Positions 22,108 to 35,438 of a stretch of DNA of 64,000 bases are shown in pieces. Below the pieces are notes generated by a model. That model saw nothing but the letters and a program-made list of their open reading frames with translations, did not search any database and was not told where the DNA came from. Location: positions 1-64,000 of the forward strand of contig VWZS01004484.1 in assembly GCA_013397075.1 (NCBI GenBank), written 5' to 3'. How positions within the stretch are numbered: the first letter of the stretch is position 1; each line of letters begins with the position of its first letter. The stretch comes from Rhabdornis inornatus. Its lineage: Eukaryota; Chordata; Aves; Passeriformes; Rhabdornithidae. A program made the translations under genes and the position numbers.

Positions 22108-25100
22108 GTAAGAATGATCTGCTTCACAGGAAAGCTACATACAAATGGTGAGAAAAAGGAAAAGAAAACAAAATCAAAGGCTATGTGTCCATTCATTTCA
22201 AATATTTAGCTACTAGTTAGGATTATTAGTTATTAGGTGCAAGGTGCAATACAGACAATGACATCATCACTGACAGAGATTTGATTTGTTAATCAAAACA
22301 ATTGAGAATCAGACCCGTTAAGTACAGATTTGACAAAGGAATTACATGTGTAACTACGAATATAAATAAAAATCTAAAGGGTGAGGTCATCCCTGAGTAC
22401 AGCTGTATAGTGGATGTGATGATCCTTGGCTGGGATAGTTTTCAATCCTGAACTTATGTAAGGCCATGTCGCCAGGAGGAGAGGTTCCTGAGAGGGAAAG
22501 GAGGAACACAGGAGCATGGAAACAAAACAATGGAGATCTTGTAGTCATTCATATATATAATGTATGTGTGTCTGTACACATCCACACCAAATCACATCCC
22601 TCCTTGTCTGCCACAGAACAAGCTTCTGTCCTGTCTGCTGACAGCCTCTCTCCCTGCCCCTGATGCCTGTTCTCAGTAATTCATAGCACAATCTCCTCAC
22701 TCACAAGCTCAAGCCTGTACAACACATGCCATCAGGTGGAGAGAAATCTTTATCTGTGATTCTAAGGGCATTTGCTATTTTGAAAGACTTTGACAGGTCT
22801 TTTCACATTAAAGGCAAAGGGGAACTAGTATAAAAATCATTCAAAGCAGGATGTCTCAGGCTGGCTGTCAAATGGTTTGGGGCAAGCATAAAACCAGCCA
22901 GTTTTAATTGGAAAAGCAAGGATATCCACACAGGTTTGGACAATGCCTCTCTCTTCAGAGAGGGAAAAAAGCTTGCCTGTAAAAGTATCTATTAGAGAAG
23001 TCTGGGATGGCAGAAATACAAGAATATTTCCAGAGACTTCGTTCAGTCTGGCTTTGATTTAGCTAATCTCCTCAGAGACCTGCAAAGCCAACTACACAAG
23101 CCGCAAAAATAATTTAAATTTAAATAATTTAAATCTCACATAAGGCTGACACTCTCAATCAGCATCTGTTTCATCCAGTTAACCAACAATCTCAATTTTT
23201 GCTGTCAGAACAAAGGGGATCACATCTGATAATATTTAATTCTATTTCAACCTCTAAAATGCTAGGGCATTTCAGGCTTTCATAAAGTAAACTTGAATTT
23301 TCACTGTGGTCTGGCATGCTTCAGAATATGTGTACACATATATACAGCCTAGCACATAATGAGAGGCTCTCATCCAACAACATCCTCAATGTTGCATGGT
23401 CTTACATATTTTTTAATGATGTTTACAGATACAGGAGGTGAAATAAATATTTACCAATTTCAGGCATTAGTTACTGCTGAAAACTAATGACTTCTTGAAA
23501 ACTATTGACTTGTAGATTATAACAGTAGCTGCAATTATTAGATACTCTTTGATGTTTCAAATTCAGGGTATTCACTTAGTAAAAGGATTGGTGGCTAAGG
23601 AATTACTTTTTTAAACTGTGATAATCCATCATTCCATGTGTGATTCTTTCCATACAATAAAAAGTGAGCTCAAATGTTTCACAAATTTGGCTTAGTTGAG
23701 ACTAAGCAAATTACAGTTGGTAGGCAGACGAAGTCCTTTATTTTTTCACAGTCTTTCAGATCCAAACAACCATCTGAGTGCCTAAGGAGGTAGCATCTGA
23801 ATTAATTAATGGTCTGAAATGACAGAGCAAGCTGCTTTCCTACCAGCTAAAATGACACAAAGTGTAAGACTTTTCTCTCTGTTAATTTCTGTTCCATCCT
23901 CAGGTACATAAATCCCTGAATTATGAGACTGATCCACTACACCAGTAAAAAAGCATTGTAGAGATTGAAAAAAGTTTTCATTTAAAACACAAACAAGTAA
24001 CCAGCATAGACCAACAGAATCCCACCTGTGCAAGTAATGTGCAATAATGGTCTGAATATGAGAATTCTTCACGTCTACATAGCAGCCAAAATGCCTCACA
24101 AACACATCACAAATAGTCCTCAAAGAAAAGTCAGGGAAAGTTAAAAGAGACTCCCCAAATAATTCTGTGGGTGGCTTACTCAGGTCAGCTCAGAACAAAA
24201 TTCTCCACACAAAATAAATAAAATAAAACCCCTGCTTTCAGAAACCCATTTTTAGGAAGTCTTTAAATGTGAACTGACTCTGGGACAATCCTTGAACCTA
24301 AGTCCTCACACTAATTTCTGCCTGTGGTTCCAACCAACTCAATTTCTCTGCACACTCTGGTTGATTTTCTAGGGAACTTTATATTGTGAATGTTAAAACC
24401 ATGGATGCAGCATCCAGAAGTCATGGACCTCATCCTCCACATCTGTTTTATGCTGTTACACATAAAGTGCAGAAAGACATTGCCACTGGTAAAGATGCCA
24501 CCTTTTCCTCCTCCACCTGTGCTTTATGCCTTCCCCACCTGCTCAGGGTGGCACTCACCCTGCTTGCATTGTTTCTCATTGCTGAGAGACCAATTTTAAC
24601 CTGCCACCAGCCAAGGAAAATCTGCCAGAATTCATCATGCTCTGCCTGCTGTGCTCACTCATTTACAAGCTCTCCCTTCCTCCTGGAGAATCAGAGAGAG
24701 ATCACTGCAACTGGACTCAGTGAAAACAACACAGTGCATCATAAGCCAGCACCAGAATCCTCATGGCTCATTTCCACAACTTTCAACAAGACATTCATAC
24801 ATTGTCCAGTTATTTTCTCAATTTTTCAATACTTTTTGGAATACTTTAGAAAAACCTAGAGTGTCACAAACTGAAATGTTAACAGTGCATGGAAGAGACA
24901 CAGCCTCACAAATTTGCTGCAAGCAAGCAGCATTATCTATAACCTTCCTCACCAAAATGAAATCCTAAAATACCACATGACTGGCCAGCTTTAACACTGA
25001 CTGACAAAGGTGCATAAATGAGAAAAATACACTCTGGGAAGCATGTAAGAGAACTCAGAAAAGATCATAATCATTGGCTATCCAGAGGGTGCACTTACTG

Positions 25101-28100
25101 TTGCTTAGCTTTGAATCATTAATTGAGCAGCACATAAAATTTTTGACAATCCACATTTTCAACAACAGTGAGTCTTTTCCAGATGATTCCAATACTAACC
25201 ACAAAAACAAACAAACAAAAAGCCCCCAAACATTTTAAAAAAAGGAGTGGATAAAGATACATTATTTTGAGCTTATTTTTTTTTCTAGTGAACCTCTGCT
25301 TCTTCAAACCCAGATTTTAATCTTTGTTTTCAGGTTGTCCTACTTGCAGAAATGATTACGTGTTTATACAGCTGGTGATTTGTAAGAACAGGAAAGGTTG
25401 CTGAATTTTTCTCTCTACCTCTTCCAAGCTCTTCAGTGCTTCAGATCACACAGCTGTGTGATAGCCACAGATACCACAAGCAAGAGAGGAGAACAAAAAT
25501 GAACCACCTGTGGTCAGACAGGCTGCAGAGAACTTGTACCAATACCAGTGTCCACAGTTTAGCTAAAACTGCAGGATTTTAAGTTTTTAAATAGAACATA
25601 TTTTGAGAGAACTCATAGAAGGCAAGCGTTGGAATGGAACAGAACGCTACTAGAAATTGGGGATAGATTCATCCTTTGACAAAATCAGTCTATCAGAAAA
25701 AAAAAGGAATTAACCTATTTTTAAGCTGCTAAAGTACTGAATATATCACTCAAAACCCTCTAAAGGATTCCAGAGATAACAGTCCAAGAAAGAAGTTCAG
25801 TCCCAGATAAAACATTCTATGATCACATCTGGTTTTATGTCCATTTGAGTCCTTTTTTCTAGAATCATGTACAACTAAATCTCACAATTATTTTAATGTT
25901 CCATCTGTTTAGGCACACTCAGTAACTATTCTGCCTGATTATGCTGACACACAGATAGTGCAGCCAGCGAAATCTTGAGACTCATCATAAAACACTACTA
26001 TTTTTCATGAATAAAATAGCAGCAAATTGAATGACGATGAAGACAGGTTTGCTTTAAAGTGAAAAAGAATCCTGCACTGTGATGGAATCCAAGATATTTT
26101 GCCACTGTTTCCTGGTCAGATGTCTGTCTTTACACTATTTATTTCAATCCCAAATATATAAAAATTTATTCAAATTTCACCTCTAAAAATCTCCTTTTCT
26201 TTAAGAGAAGCCCGCTGGAAACCTCTCTTCCATTCCCAGCTTTGTGCAAGGCACTCTGTTTTGAGCATACTTGTGACAATGCAAAATATTCTACTTTCAG
26301 CAAGACATCCTGCAAGTCCAACCTTGCTCCTGCCTCTGGCTTGAAAACTTAAAAGAAAACTGGACTATCCACCATTATCCACTGTAGAGGGAACAGCATC
26401 TGAGTGACTGTGAAACAGCACTCACAGACAATTGCATAAAAAATATGGCAACGGAAAGCAGTGAGAAACCTTTTAACCTTACTCAGCAGAGATTGGTTGC
26501 TGAATATTTTTAAACTTTTGATTTCATTAGTGGAAAGTAGCACAAAATTTTACCTATATCTTCAATAGACATATCTGCATAACACTGTGGGAGGAGAGCA
26601 TTTACTCGAAAAATATTGTCTTCTTTAGCAGCAGAAAATACTTTCCTATCTTAAATATTTTCAGTTATCCAAACGAATAACATAATCTGGAAATTCTCTG
26701 CTAAATTTAATGCCTGTGCTTCTTCTTTCCCCTAAAAATGTAATCAGCCCTTTACTTAGCTTATATGAAGAATATCCCCTGATTCAGCTGCCCAGTTTTG
26801 CATCACAGGTAACTGATGGCTGAGGAAAATTATAATCTTATTTTATACTGTATTTTATACTGATTTTTCTCCAAATTGCCTCATGAGTTAATGAATATAT
26901 TTATAGAAACCAGGAGTAATATACTGAATACTCACAGATTAAGAAATTATTAGTAAAATATTCATTGCAAAATTAATAATTTAAAGAAAGATTTTATTAG
27001 AGATTCTTTGCTATCCTCATTTCTGGGTCACAGATGCACTTTGTTTATTAAGATGTCATTTGCTTCTTAGGAATACCCTGGAATTTTAAAATCATGAGGA
27101 AAAGTAAAGAATTTACAATACAGGAAAATCCAATAAAAATCTTTCCATTACTGCACCAGATCTACCTAGAAACTAATCAAGAAATTAGTATTTTTCAGCA
27201 TTAGCTATTTATTATTATTATCAAAAGATAAAAAAACCCCAAAACCCTAATTCCAACTCCTTTTTTGTTCCTAATCATTTGAAGAATATTTCTATATCAG
27301 AAATTTAAGTACAGTACCTTCCTTCTTTCAGGATCTAATGCTCTGAAAGTTGTCTTTCTGAAATCCTGAAACATTAAATAAGGCCAAAAGAACTCCAAGA
27401 ACATTAAACAGGTAAATTAAAAACTTGGGTTTCAGATATTAAAAATAAATATACCCTTCTCATTTTTTCCCTTTCAGTTAAACTACCACTTTTCACATCA
27501 ATATCCTTTTGTTTGCCTTGCTCACTTCCTCCTCAGGCATTCAGTTGGAATAATTTGTGGCACGTCAACTGATTTCAACTTAGCTACAAAATGGGTGTAC
27601 CTGCCAGGAATATATTTACTTTGAATATTACACAATTTGAAACTACAAGAAAAATGAAATTTTAGCAGTCTCTTTTTTATACAATGGCTGAACACGTCTG
27701 AAGACAGATTAGAAAAGAGATGACATTAATTTGTTGCCTAAGATACAAGGATTGACAACTGAGCAACACGGGAATTTTCTTCCAGCTTTAAATTTCAAAG
27801 CCAACCAACTAAAATCCTCATAACCTGCTGTTTATCCAACGGGCCCAAATCATAATTTTCCTTCTGTCCTGACTCCAAAAATACTCCAGGCTCCAAAAAT
27901 ACTCTTGCTTTTCTGCTTTATCCTGACAAAGTGTCTCTCTCACCCCACTTTCATCACAATCTTCTATACATCTCCTCTCCTGTTCTATTTTTTATTGTAA
28001 GGTCAACTGTAAAACATTCATTCTCTATTTAATCCTTTACTCCTCACATCCTTGTTCTCTTTCATTGCTTTTTAGCCTTCAAATCAATTTTTCTCATTGC

Positions 28101-28919
28101 CCTCTTTCCTGGACCACATCCTTAGTAGGTTCCCAGCATCAACAGACTCTCTAAAGTTTCCCTTCACACAGTGTACCTGTAGCGACCTTGATGTAAAGAA
28201 AATCTTTATGACTCTGTGGTTCTTCTTTAAGAACTGCACTGAGACTGCTTCAAAAATAATGATACTTTCGTGTTTTGCATATCACATTGAATATTTCCCA
28301 CCATAGCAAATGCTGTAGATCACAAATTCATTTCAACAACTGGCTCACAAAACTAAAATGCAAGAAAATAAAATACTTTTTCTCCCTTCATATTTGTTAA
28401 GGTTTGATTCTATTAAAAAAAGAGCTTACTCAAACCACATCTACAAACAAAATTTAAAAGCTGATTAGGTATAACCCCCCTGAGCTTTATGCTGTTAGAG
28501 ATAACAGTTTTCAAGATACAATATTATCTCACATTTCCTCGAAATATATACATTTGTTTTCATAGCAAAATATCCTGAGGATAAAAAATACTTTTGAAGT
28601 CAATATTAACACTAATTTTGAAAAAAAATCCAAACACAAAGTAGCCAGTTCCCCTTGAAAGACATCTTCCTCAGGCTGCTGCAAGTACATCTTTAGAAAT
28701 GACATTTACTGTTATCAAATTAGTATATTCCATTTCAAATGTATGTTTATTTCCCTTCTGCTTTTTTCATTTAGATCTCATTGTACTTGAGCTCTATTCA
28801 GGGTACATGGGTCACAGAGAAAACTTGTTTAAATCTACTCCTACAAGGTATGAACAATCCCTGAGTTTTGGGCCCTGGAATCACAGTTCACCTTTTGAAG
28901 AAAATTGATTATTTAAAAG

Positions 28920-29180
28920 ACTAAAAGAGATAACCCGTAAGCTGAGCAGTAGAAGCAGTAGCAGAAAGTTGATCTAATTAGCCACAAAAATCAGGCAGGA
29001 TTGGGAGAGACAGGGTGAATCAGTGCTGGTTGCATGCAAATTGATCTGAGGCATACTAATTTTAAGATGAAGATGTGTTGGAAGTCCTTTTTCTGGCAAT
29101 GACCACAAAAAGTTCCATCTAAGCCAGCACTGCAGATAAGAGAGATAAGGTGTTATGGTGTGTGCAGCATTAAGGATTTT
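28920..29180. promoter_or_regulatory. Possible conserved regulatory block
   Basis: High-complexity sequence holding TAATTAG (28975-28981), a perfect TGCATGCA palindrome (29031-29038), and an overlapping exact octamer ATGCAAAT (29034-29041), the POU/Oct consensus. No repeat signature is present. The combination resembles vertebrate developmental enhancers. This is motif reading only, without alignment. Confidence 0.18.
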
Positions 29181-29699
29181 TCTTAGAAGAACGAGGATTT
29201 TCTGATTAAAAGGAGGATTTTTTTCTCATTACTTTAATAATCCCTAGTGTTTTTCCGATACTAATAAGCCTTGCTTTCCCTTGCAAAAGAGAAATGAATT
29301 TTCTTTGGTGAATAAAAAATGAATTATCAATCTAATGGTTCTGATCATATTCTGGAGTCCTACATTTACATATTTTCCCACACCCTGATGTTAAAAGGCA
29401 GCAAATTTTTTTTCAATGACTTCATGACATTGCTGACACCCTTACCCTTACTCTGGAAATACCACTGATCACTTTTGTCCCTCAATTTTTATCAGTTGAT
29501 TCTCCTCACTTGTCTTTTCACCATTTAAAAACAAACAAACAAAAAAAAGTGTAAGCTAGAGAAAAATGCATCTTTACCTTGGTCTCTATATTGTTTCCTT
29601 GCACCTCACTAAGTCATAGAGAATAACACACTGCAAGCAGGAGAGAGAACTCTAATTTCCTGTTTATCATTAGTGTTCCTTGCCTAAACGATACCTAAA

Positions 29700-30038
29700 T
29701 GTCGCTGTAGGGGCGGGCGCGACACACGAAAGGATGGGTGTACATCTCAGAAGGCTGACACCTGTTTATTACAACAGCCAGCTGCCTTTTATACCCTCTA
29801 CAAAGTTTACACTTCATTCATTGGTTACAATAGATCAACATAACCATCTCCACCTCTGTTTCTCACAAAACTCTTCTAAAAATACCTTTCCCAGCTGCAG
29901 GTTTCTTCTCGCTTATCTCCTTCTCCTTCTCTTCTTGGTCTGCATACCAACGGCCTTGGTAAAATTCCTTTCAGAAGTAAACCTTATCAATTAACTCTCT
30001 CTGGCTCACAGACCAGCTGTAAGCCCTCTCTCTCCACA
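29700..30038 (-). mobile_element. Solo LTR of an endogenous retrovirus, minus strand
   Basis: On the minus strand this 339-bp unit starts TGTGGAGAG and ends AGCGACA, giving the TG...CA ends expected of an LTR. A TATA box (TATAAAA, plus-strand 29787-29793) is followed at once by AATAAA (29765-29770), the usual order of U3, a short R, then U5. The 3' end is very CpG-rich (GTCGC, GGCGGGCGCGACACACG on the plus strand), unlike the surrounding DNA. Flanks CCTAAA (29694-29699) and CCTAGG (30039-30044) agree at four of six positions, a tentative decayed target duplication. No internal viral gene is next to it, so it is a solo LTR. The outer limits, especially the right one, are uncertain, and I cannot name the family. 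Confidence 0.65.
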
Positions 30039-33000
30039 CCTAGGTGGACCAATTCCCTTCAAAGGCTCTTTCTCACAAGGCACAAAAGCTCTCTGGGCTC
30101 CTCGATGCATGGCAGCAGCCACGTGTCCCCAGGGGTCAGCCAGAGAGAGCATCCCTTGCCTGCCAAAGTTGCCTTCCTGTGTTGAAGCTGATCTGGAATC
30201 TCTGCCATGGATTCATCATCGGATTACAAACCAGCACTTCCCATTTGTGAAGCACAGCTCTGAAGTTCTGGCTGCTTTGAAGGCTTTTCTTAATGCCAGC
30301 CTGGCTCAGAGCTTCCTGGGGTAGGGACTGCAAGGTTCAATCAGCAGTCAGCTGCCAAGCTTGGTCAGGAGCAAAGGCACAGCACTTTTAACTCTCTGCA
30401 TCTTTGTTAAATCTGCTTCATCTTTTCAGCTGCTGCCTTCAAACTGGGTGCTACTCAATTCAGGCCTTAGAACAACTAGAACAGCTATCCCCTCCTTAAT
30501 CTTTTGTTTAATTAGGCTGGAAACTGCTGTGGCAGAAGAAGGAAGAGAGCAGGCTAATGTATTTGGTGGTCTAAATGAATTGTCCCAGAGTGGTAAAGCC
30601 CAAAGGAAAGTTGAGAAGCTAAGAATATTAGAGGCAGCCAATTTCAAGGTGACTGTACAACCTTACATTGTTTTGTCATTTTCTGTGTGAAGATATTAAG
30701 AAAATTGAGGTTGAGCACTTAAACAGAAGTTTAAAAAGTGAAAATTACCCTTTTGGTTGCAACCATATTTTACATTACCAGGGAAACATGTCCTAACCTT
30801 GAAAAAAGCTGTAATGAGAAAACTATTTTCTAAGCATAAAATTATTTCTATTCTCAGATTTACCCCAATGTTCACAATATTCCATCTCCCCCACTAATTC
30901 CAGAGCTTCAGAGGGCTTATTTCCCCAAACCAAACCAGTTTATCTGCCTCCCTGTTTTCATGAGTCTTCTTGGGCATACCAAATATTCTGAACAGCAACA
31001 TCTTCCATTACTCCCTAGAATCTAGCTCTGAGTCATGATTAAAACTGAAAGAAGCAGCTGATCTCATTTGATCAGTGCTGCTGTTTCTCTTCATATTTCT
31101 GCCTTTTTCATAGTCCTACTTTCCAATATCTATTGTCAATACCTGTCCTTGTTACTTCAGTCTAAAGAAAACATCAATTTGACTAGAATTACAAAAACCT
31201 GAGTTTTTGTAACCTTTAGTTAGTGTGTAAATATTTTCCCCCTCCTGGGCACAATCAAGGAAAATCCATTCACTGAATACAGGTAAATATTAAATGAAAA
31301 GCCTCAACAGTATGGGAAAATGTTGCATGTCATAATTCTCACTTGTTAAAATGGATACTTGCAGTGCACCATCAGCTTCACAGAAAATGTTGAGTTGACT
31401 TTGTCTGTCACACAGGAACTCTGAGGGGTGAATATATTTCATCCCATTTTAAACACATGAACAGCAATATTGTACTGAATTTTTACTTGATACGGCGCTT
31501 AGATGAATTTGCCTGAGGCAACAAGTAAATGATGTTTTATCTCCTCTCAATGTCAAGTACACAGCAATGCAGGGAATGAAACTATGGTACAATTTGACAA
31601 AATTAGTTCTCTGTTATGGGCATACCTAACCATTGAATATCTGCTTATATTTTCTTCCTCCTTCAGGGCTCATTACAGGTGTATTTGAGGACAGCTCTAC
31701 AAGGCTGTTTTCTCTCTGAACTCTGGGAAAGGGACAACTCTGCTCATCACAGCAGTCACTCCCTAAGAAACCCAACTGAGCCCAAGGCTGAGTGGGCAAT
31801 GGCTTGTGCACGGTTTATTTTGTGAAATAACTGCACCCACAATGTTCTGTATATTGTTTCAAAGCAAAAAGGAAGAACCTGAAGGCCCACAGAAGTCAAG
31901 AAAAGCTCATTTCATTTCCCCAGCTTTTGTTTCAAGTTTTATATGCAGGGGACATTGACTTTTTCGGTACCATAGCCAGTCATTCAATTATAGAGGAAAT
32001 TATTATTTACCAATCTTAAAAAATAATGTTTCTATAATATCTGCTTTAGCTCTAACACAGCCTATCATGTGAATCTGCAACCCTGTTTAGGCATTCAATA
32101 AATCACATCTGTATCGGCTCTAAAGAGTATTCAGGGGTTTTAAGTTCTGATTGGAACAATCCAGAGTAATAAACAAGGTTATTATGGTCTGTTGGGTCAA
32201 TCAGGCTGTAATGTGTGAGAATTTGGTGGTCAACTCAAGGAATCTCCATGAGATTTTAACTAATCCTTGAAAAATTCTAATATCATTGTGTCATTCATTA
32301 TCTTCTGTGTCTCAATAGATTCACATATGAGAGAGGAAAACACTCGGGGATTTCTTTCTGATTACAGCAGAGGAGAGAAGAGAAGCCACTGTTCTCTCCC
32401 CTCACTGTATCCTAATTCTTAGTTGGGAAATTACAAAAATTGCTTTCCTAGAACCTGTACCTAGGACAGAGAAGGGCAGTGTGATAAAGGAGGTTATTGG
32501 TACCTGGGATTTATATTTATATATGGAATAGGAAAAAAAAATTACTTCACTGCTCCTCATTATACAATCATGGTTTAGGACATTTCTCCTAAAAACTGCA
32601 TATCTTGATGAGCACTTTCTGTCTGATCATCTTCAATAAATCTTTTACAAGTAAGCACAGAGATTTTCTTAAAATCATATCTCATTTTACTTTCCATTGA
32701 GCTAAAGAAACCCTGCAAATGAAAAACAATTCCAAGACTGTCACTTTCTCCCTTTTTCACCAAAACTATGTGCATAAATAATCTATTTATTATCGTTGTC
32801 TTTTGTTTCTTATGTTACTGGCATTCAAGCAGCCAAGTTAAGTGTAGTTTGGTTTTATCTGAAGATGCATTTCCTGACCAAATGAGCCTTCTTTCTCCCT
32901 AGATACTAATCCATATATAAGAATACTAAGAAGTTCCAGCCTCAAGCAATTTAAAAGATCATGACCATCTATTAAGTATTACTTGCAAGTTATGCACTGG

Positions 33001-34659
33001 CATCTTTACTTGTTGACATAAAAAAAGAAAAAAAATCACATATTTATTGACATATTTAGGATTAAGAACAACTCAGATTAGTCTGCACTGTTCTCCTTCC
33101 CTTTTGTATACAAGGGGTACAGAAGCACATTCCATAGGCTCTACACAGAAACCTGGAGATGCTTCCAAACTTTAGAGAACCTGCTTTTTTTTTTTGTAAG
33201 CAGTGCATTACTGCACTTATTATTGCAGTGTGTTACTGAACAAGACTACCTTAGCACTGTCAAATGTGAACTGGTGAATTTACTTAAAATATGGTTTTCC
33301 AGTAGACACTGTTTAAACCTTTCACCAGTGAGTGTTACTCAGGATATTTCTCCCAGTCAAGTCACAAAATAGTTTTTAAATTAGTAGGAAACAAAATAGG
33401 TGCTGCAGGAAATGCAGATCGTTTTGTTTACTGAGATGACCATTTGTACTGCAGAAGTCATGTTTCAGATGAAAGGCACTTTCAGGTGCAGTCAGGGGAA
33501 AAGAACTGGAGAGCTACATGATGATGTGGTGCTCTAAGATGACAAGGTGACACACAAGGGAGCCAGCGTGGCCCAGCAAGACTCCTTGCCAAGTGAAGCA
33601 TTACAGATGAAATTGTCACCAGCGCACGAGATGGCTCCTGAGCTGACACCAAGTGACAGAGCAGTGCACTGCCAGGAGAGTAAACGCTGGAATTCCTCAG
33701 AGCTTTCTGTGGGCACAAGGCAGCCTGCATGCATTGCACACAGAACACACAGGAATCCTTTTACAAATGAGATAGCCAAAACCCACATCCATTGCGTTAT
33801 GGTGCCTTGCATAAACTGCTGTGCATTCCAGGACATCCCAAATGGCTTCTCCAGCAGTGCCCAAACACATGATCATGTCAAAAACAGCAAACAAAAAGGA
33901 AATTTTATGCCTATGACTCAACTACCGAAAAATAGCAGGTTTCTCTGATACTGGCCTTTTCTTAGGTCTCAGAGGCTGTTGTGCTTTGGATTTCTTCAAC
34001 CATTAAACAAGATGATCATTGACTCCTTTTGTCCTGTGCAAAATCAAATGCATGGATGATTCTTAGTGAATAACAGCCTCTCAAAGGGAAGGCACGGATG
34101 CTGGATTCCAAGAAATGCCTTCAATGGTTTTTAGCTTTGAAAAAAACAGGAAGGAATGTTAGAACAAATGGCCTAATAAGGACTGAGAAACAGTACCCAA
34201 AGAAAATTTGGGGTGTCACCGTTGTTCATGACAACAGTGCTGGGACAAGCACAGGCTTGCAGCTTGACACTGTCACAAAGAGTGGGATGCTATGACTACA
34301 GCAGGACCTGGCAAAAGGCTGAGACAGAAGCCTGATGCAAAGGGAGAGACCAATGTTTAGTGAGGACATTCAAAACACAGCTCTGTGTCTAAAGGAAAAA
34401 GCGTTTGCTGGAATACAAAGGCTTGGAATGAAAGATCCAACTGCAAAGAATGTTCAAAAAGACAGGACACAGATTAGGCTGTAAACCTGCATTTGAAAGA
34501 GACACTGACCCCATAGCACAGGCTGGGAGATAATAAATCAATAAATAAACAAACTGGAATAAAGGAGCCCCTAAGAAAGCTGTAGGCATTAAGTCTGCTT
34601 AATGGACGTAACAGCAAGGATGTATTTTTCTGTTTTCTTCTTTTCTTTCTCCTACTTAC

Positions 34660-34717
34660 CAAACTCATCCACACCATGTTTCTGGACTATATTAGTCCTT
34701 ATAATTTGTAAGGTTCC
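34660..34717 (-). other. Candidate internal exon, 58 bp, unknown protein
   Basis: On the minus strand a moderate acceptor (GTTAAAGTTGATATCAG) precedes 58 bases and a strong donor (GAGTTTG then GTAAGTAGG). Only one frame is open; it starts on a codon boundary and leaves one base over. It reads GTLQIIRTNIVQKHGVDEF, which looks like real protein but matches nothing I know. Its end phase is compatible with the start phase of the candidate at 10796-10900, 24 kb downstream in that direction. That is weak support that both belong to one long-intron gene. Chance remains likely. Confidence 0.17.
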
Positions 34718-35400
34718 CTGATATCAACTTTAACACATCAATAAAGCACACTCCAAAATCAATTTCCCTACTACGACTTTTTTTTGTTAAATTAACTTCT
34801 GCTTATTCAAGACCCATAATATTTATGTGCTTCTGACTCAGTTTAAACCCTATACCACACCATATCAATTATTCCCAATTGCATGCTTTAAACAACTGTT
34901 CATAGACACTGAAGTCTGGAAATGTACTTACACAGTTAAAATTAAGTGAATGGTTCTACTTTTGGAATGAGGTCACAGCTTAACACCCTAAGATTGATTC
35001 TGTAAATCTACACATTGAAAACAGTACAAAATAATGCCTTTTTTCAAGGGAAGGCAGAAAAAAACAACTCTGGGTAACTCTGCAAGAAGATTAATCCAGT
35101 TATAAAATAATAATTAAATGTATGAGCAAGCAGATAGTTAATTAGGAGAGAATGCTTAATCACCTGAAAATATTCTTTAAACATAATGGTAGAGCAACTG
35201 GCAAGTGACAAGGACTGTTCTGGAATTGATAATAAAGGCTATTGGGACTACATCAAAAGAAAGTTAATTTATTTAGTATAGTAACTGATAAGACCTTTCA
35301 TATGCACTGAACACAAGTGAAATTCTTATTTCTAAAAATTATAAATAAGATAATCAATCATAATCAAAAACATGTGTTCCTCCTCTATGCTGCTACTTAC

Positions 35401-35438
35401 CCTAATATAAGTCTAAAGAGTATTCCAGGAAAATAGTT
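35401..35438 (-). other. Candidate micro-exon, 38 bp, unknown
   Basis: A clean pyrimidine-rich acceptor (CACCTCTCCTTCTACCAG) and a strong donor (AGG then GTAAGTAG) bound 38 bases on the minus strand. The only open frame gives NYFPGILFRLIL plus two bases. Its end phase does not match the only open frame of the candidate at 34660-34717, so the two cannot be consecutive coding exons. It is probably chance. Confidence 0.1.

Larger units (their letters stand above)
18028..29699. other. Unique DNA, mostly AT-rich, no gene recognised
   Basis: A GC-richer CpG-poor stretch at about 18195-18500 carries no open frame of note. A T-rich low-complexity tract lies at about 20864-20925. Small A/C tracts with AAACAAAC words occur near 25200-25225 and 29527-29550. 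Frames up to 157 codons (24386-24859) overlap others and show no family. The candidate exon at 22047-22107 and the regulatory-looking block at 28920-29180 are listed separately. Confidence 0.5.

Noticed and set aside
24386..24859. 157-codon forward frame, with other open frames overlapping it
   Set aside because: Two further forward frames overlap it, and composition and lack of motifs indicate non-coding sequence.
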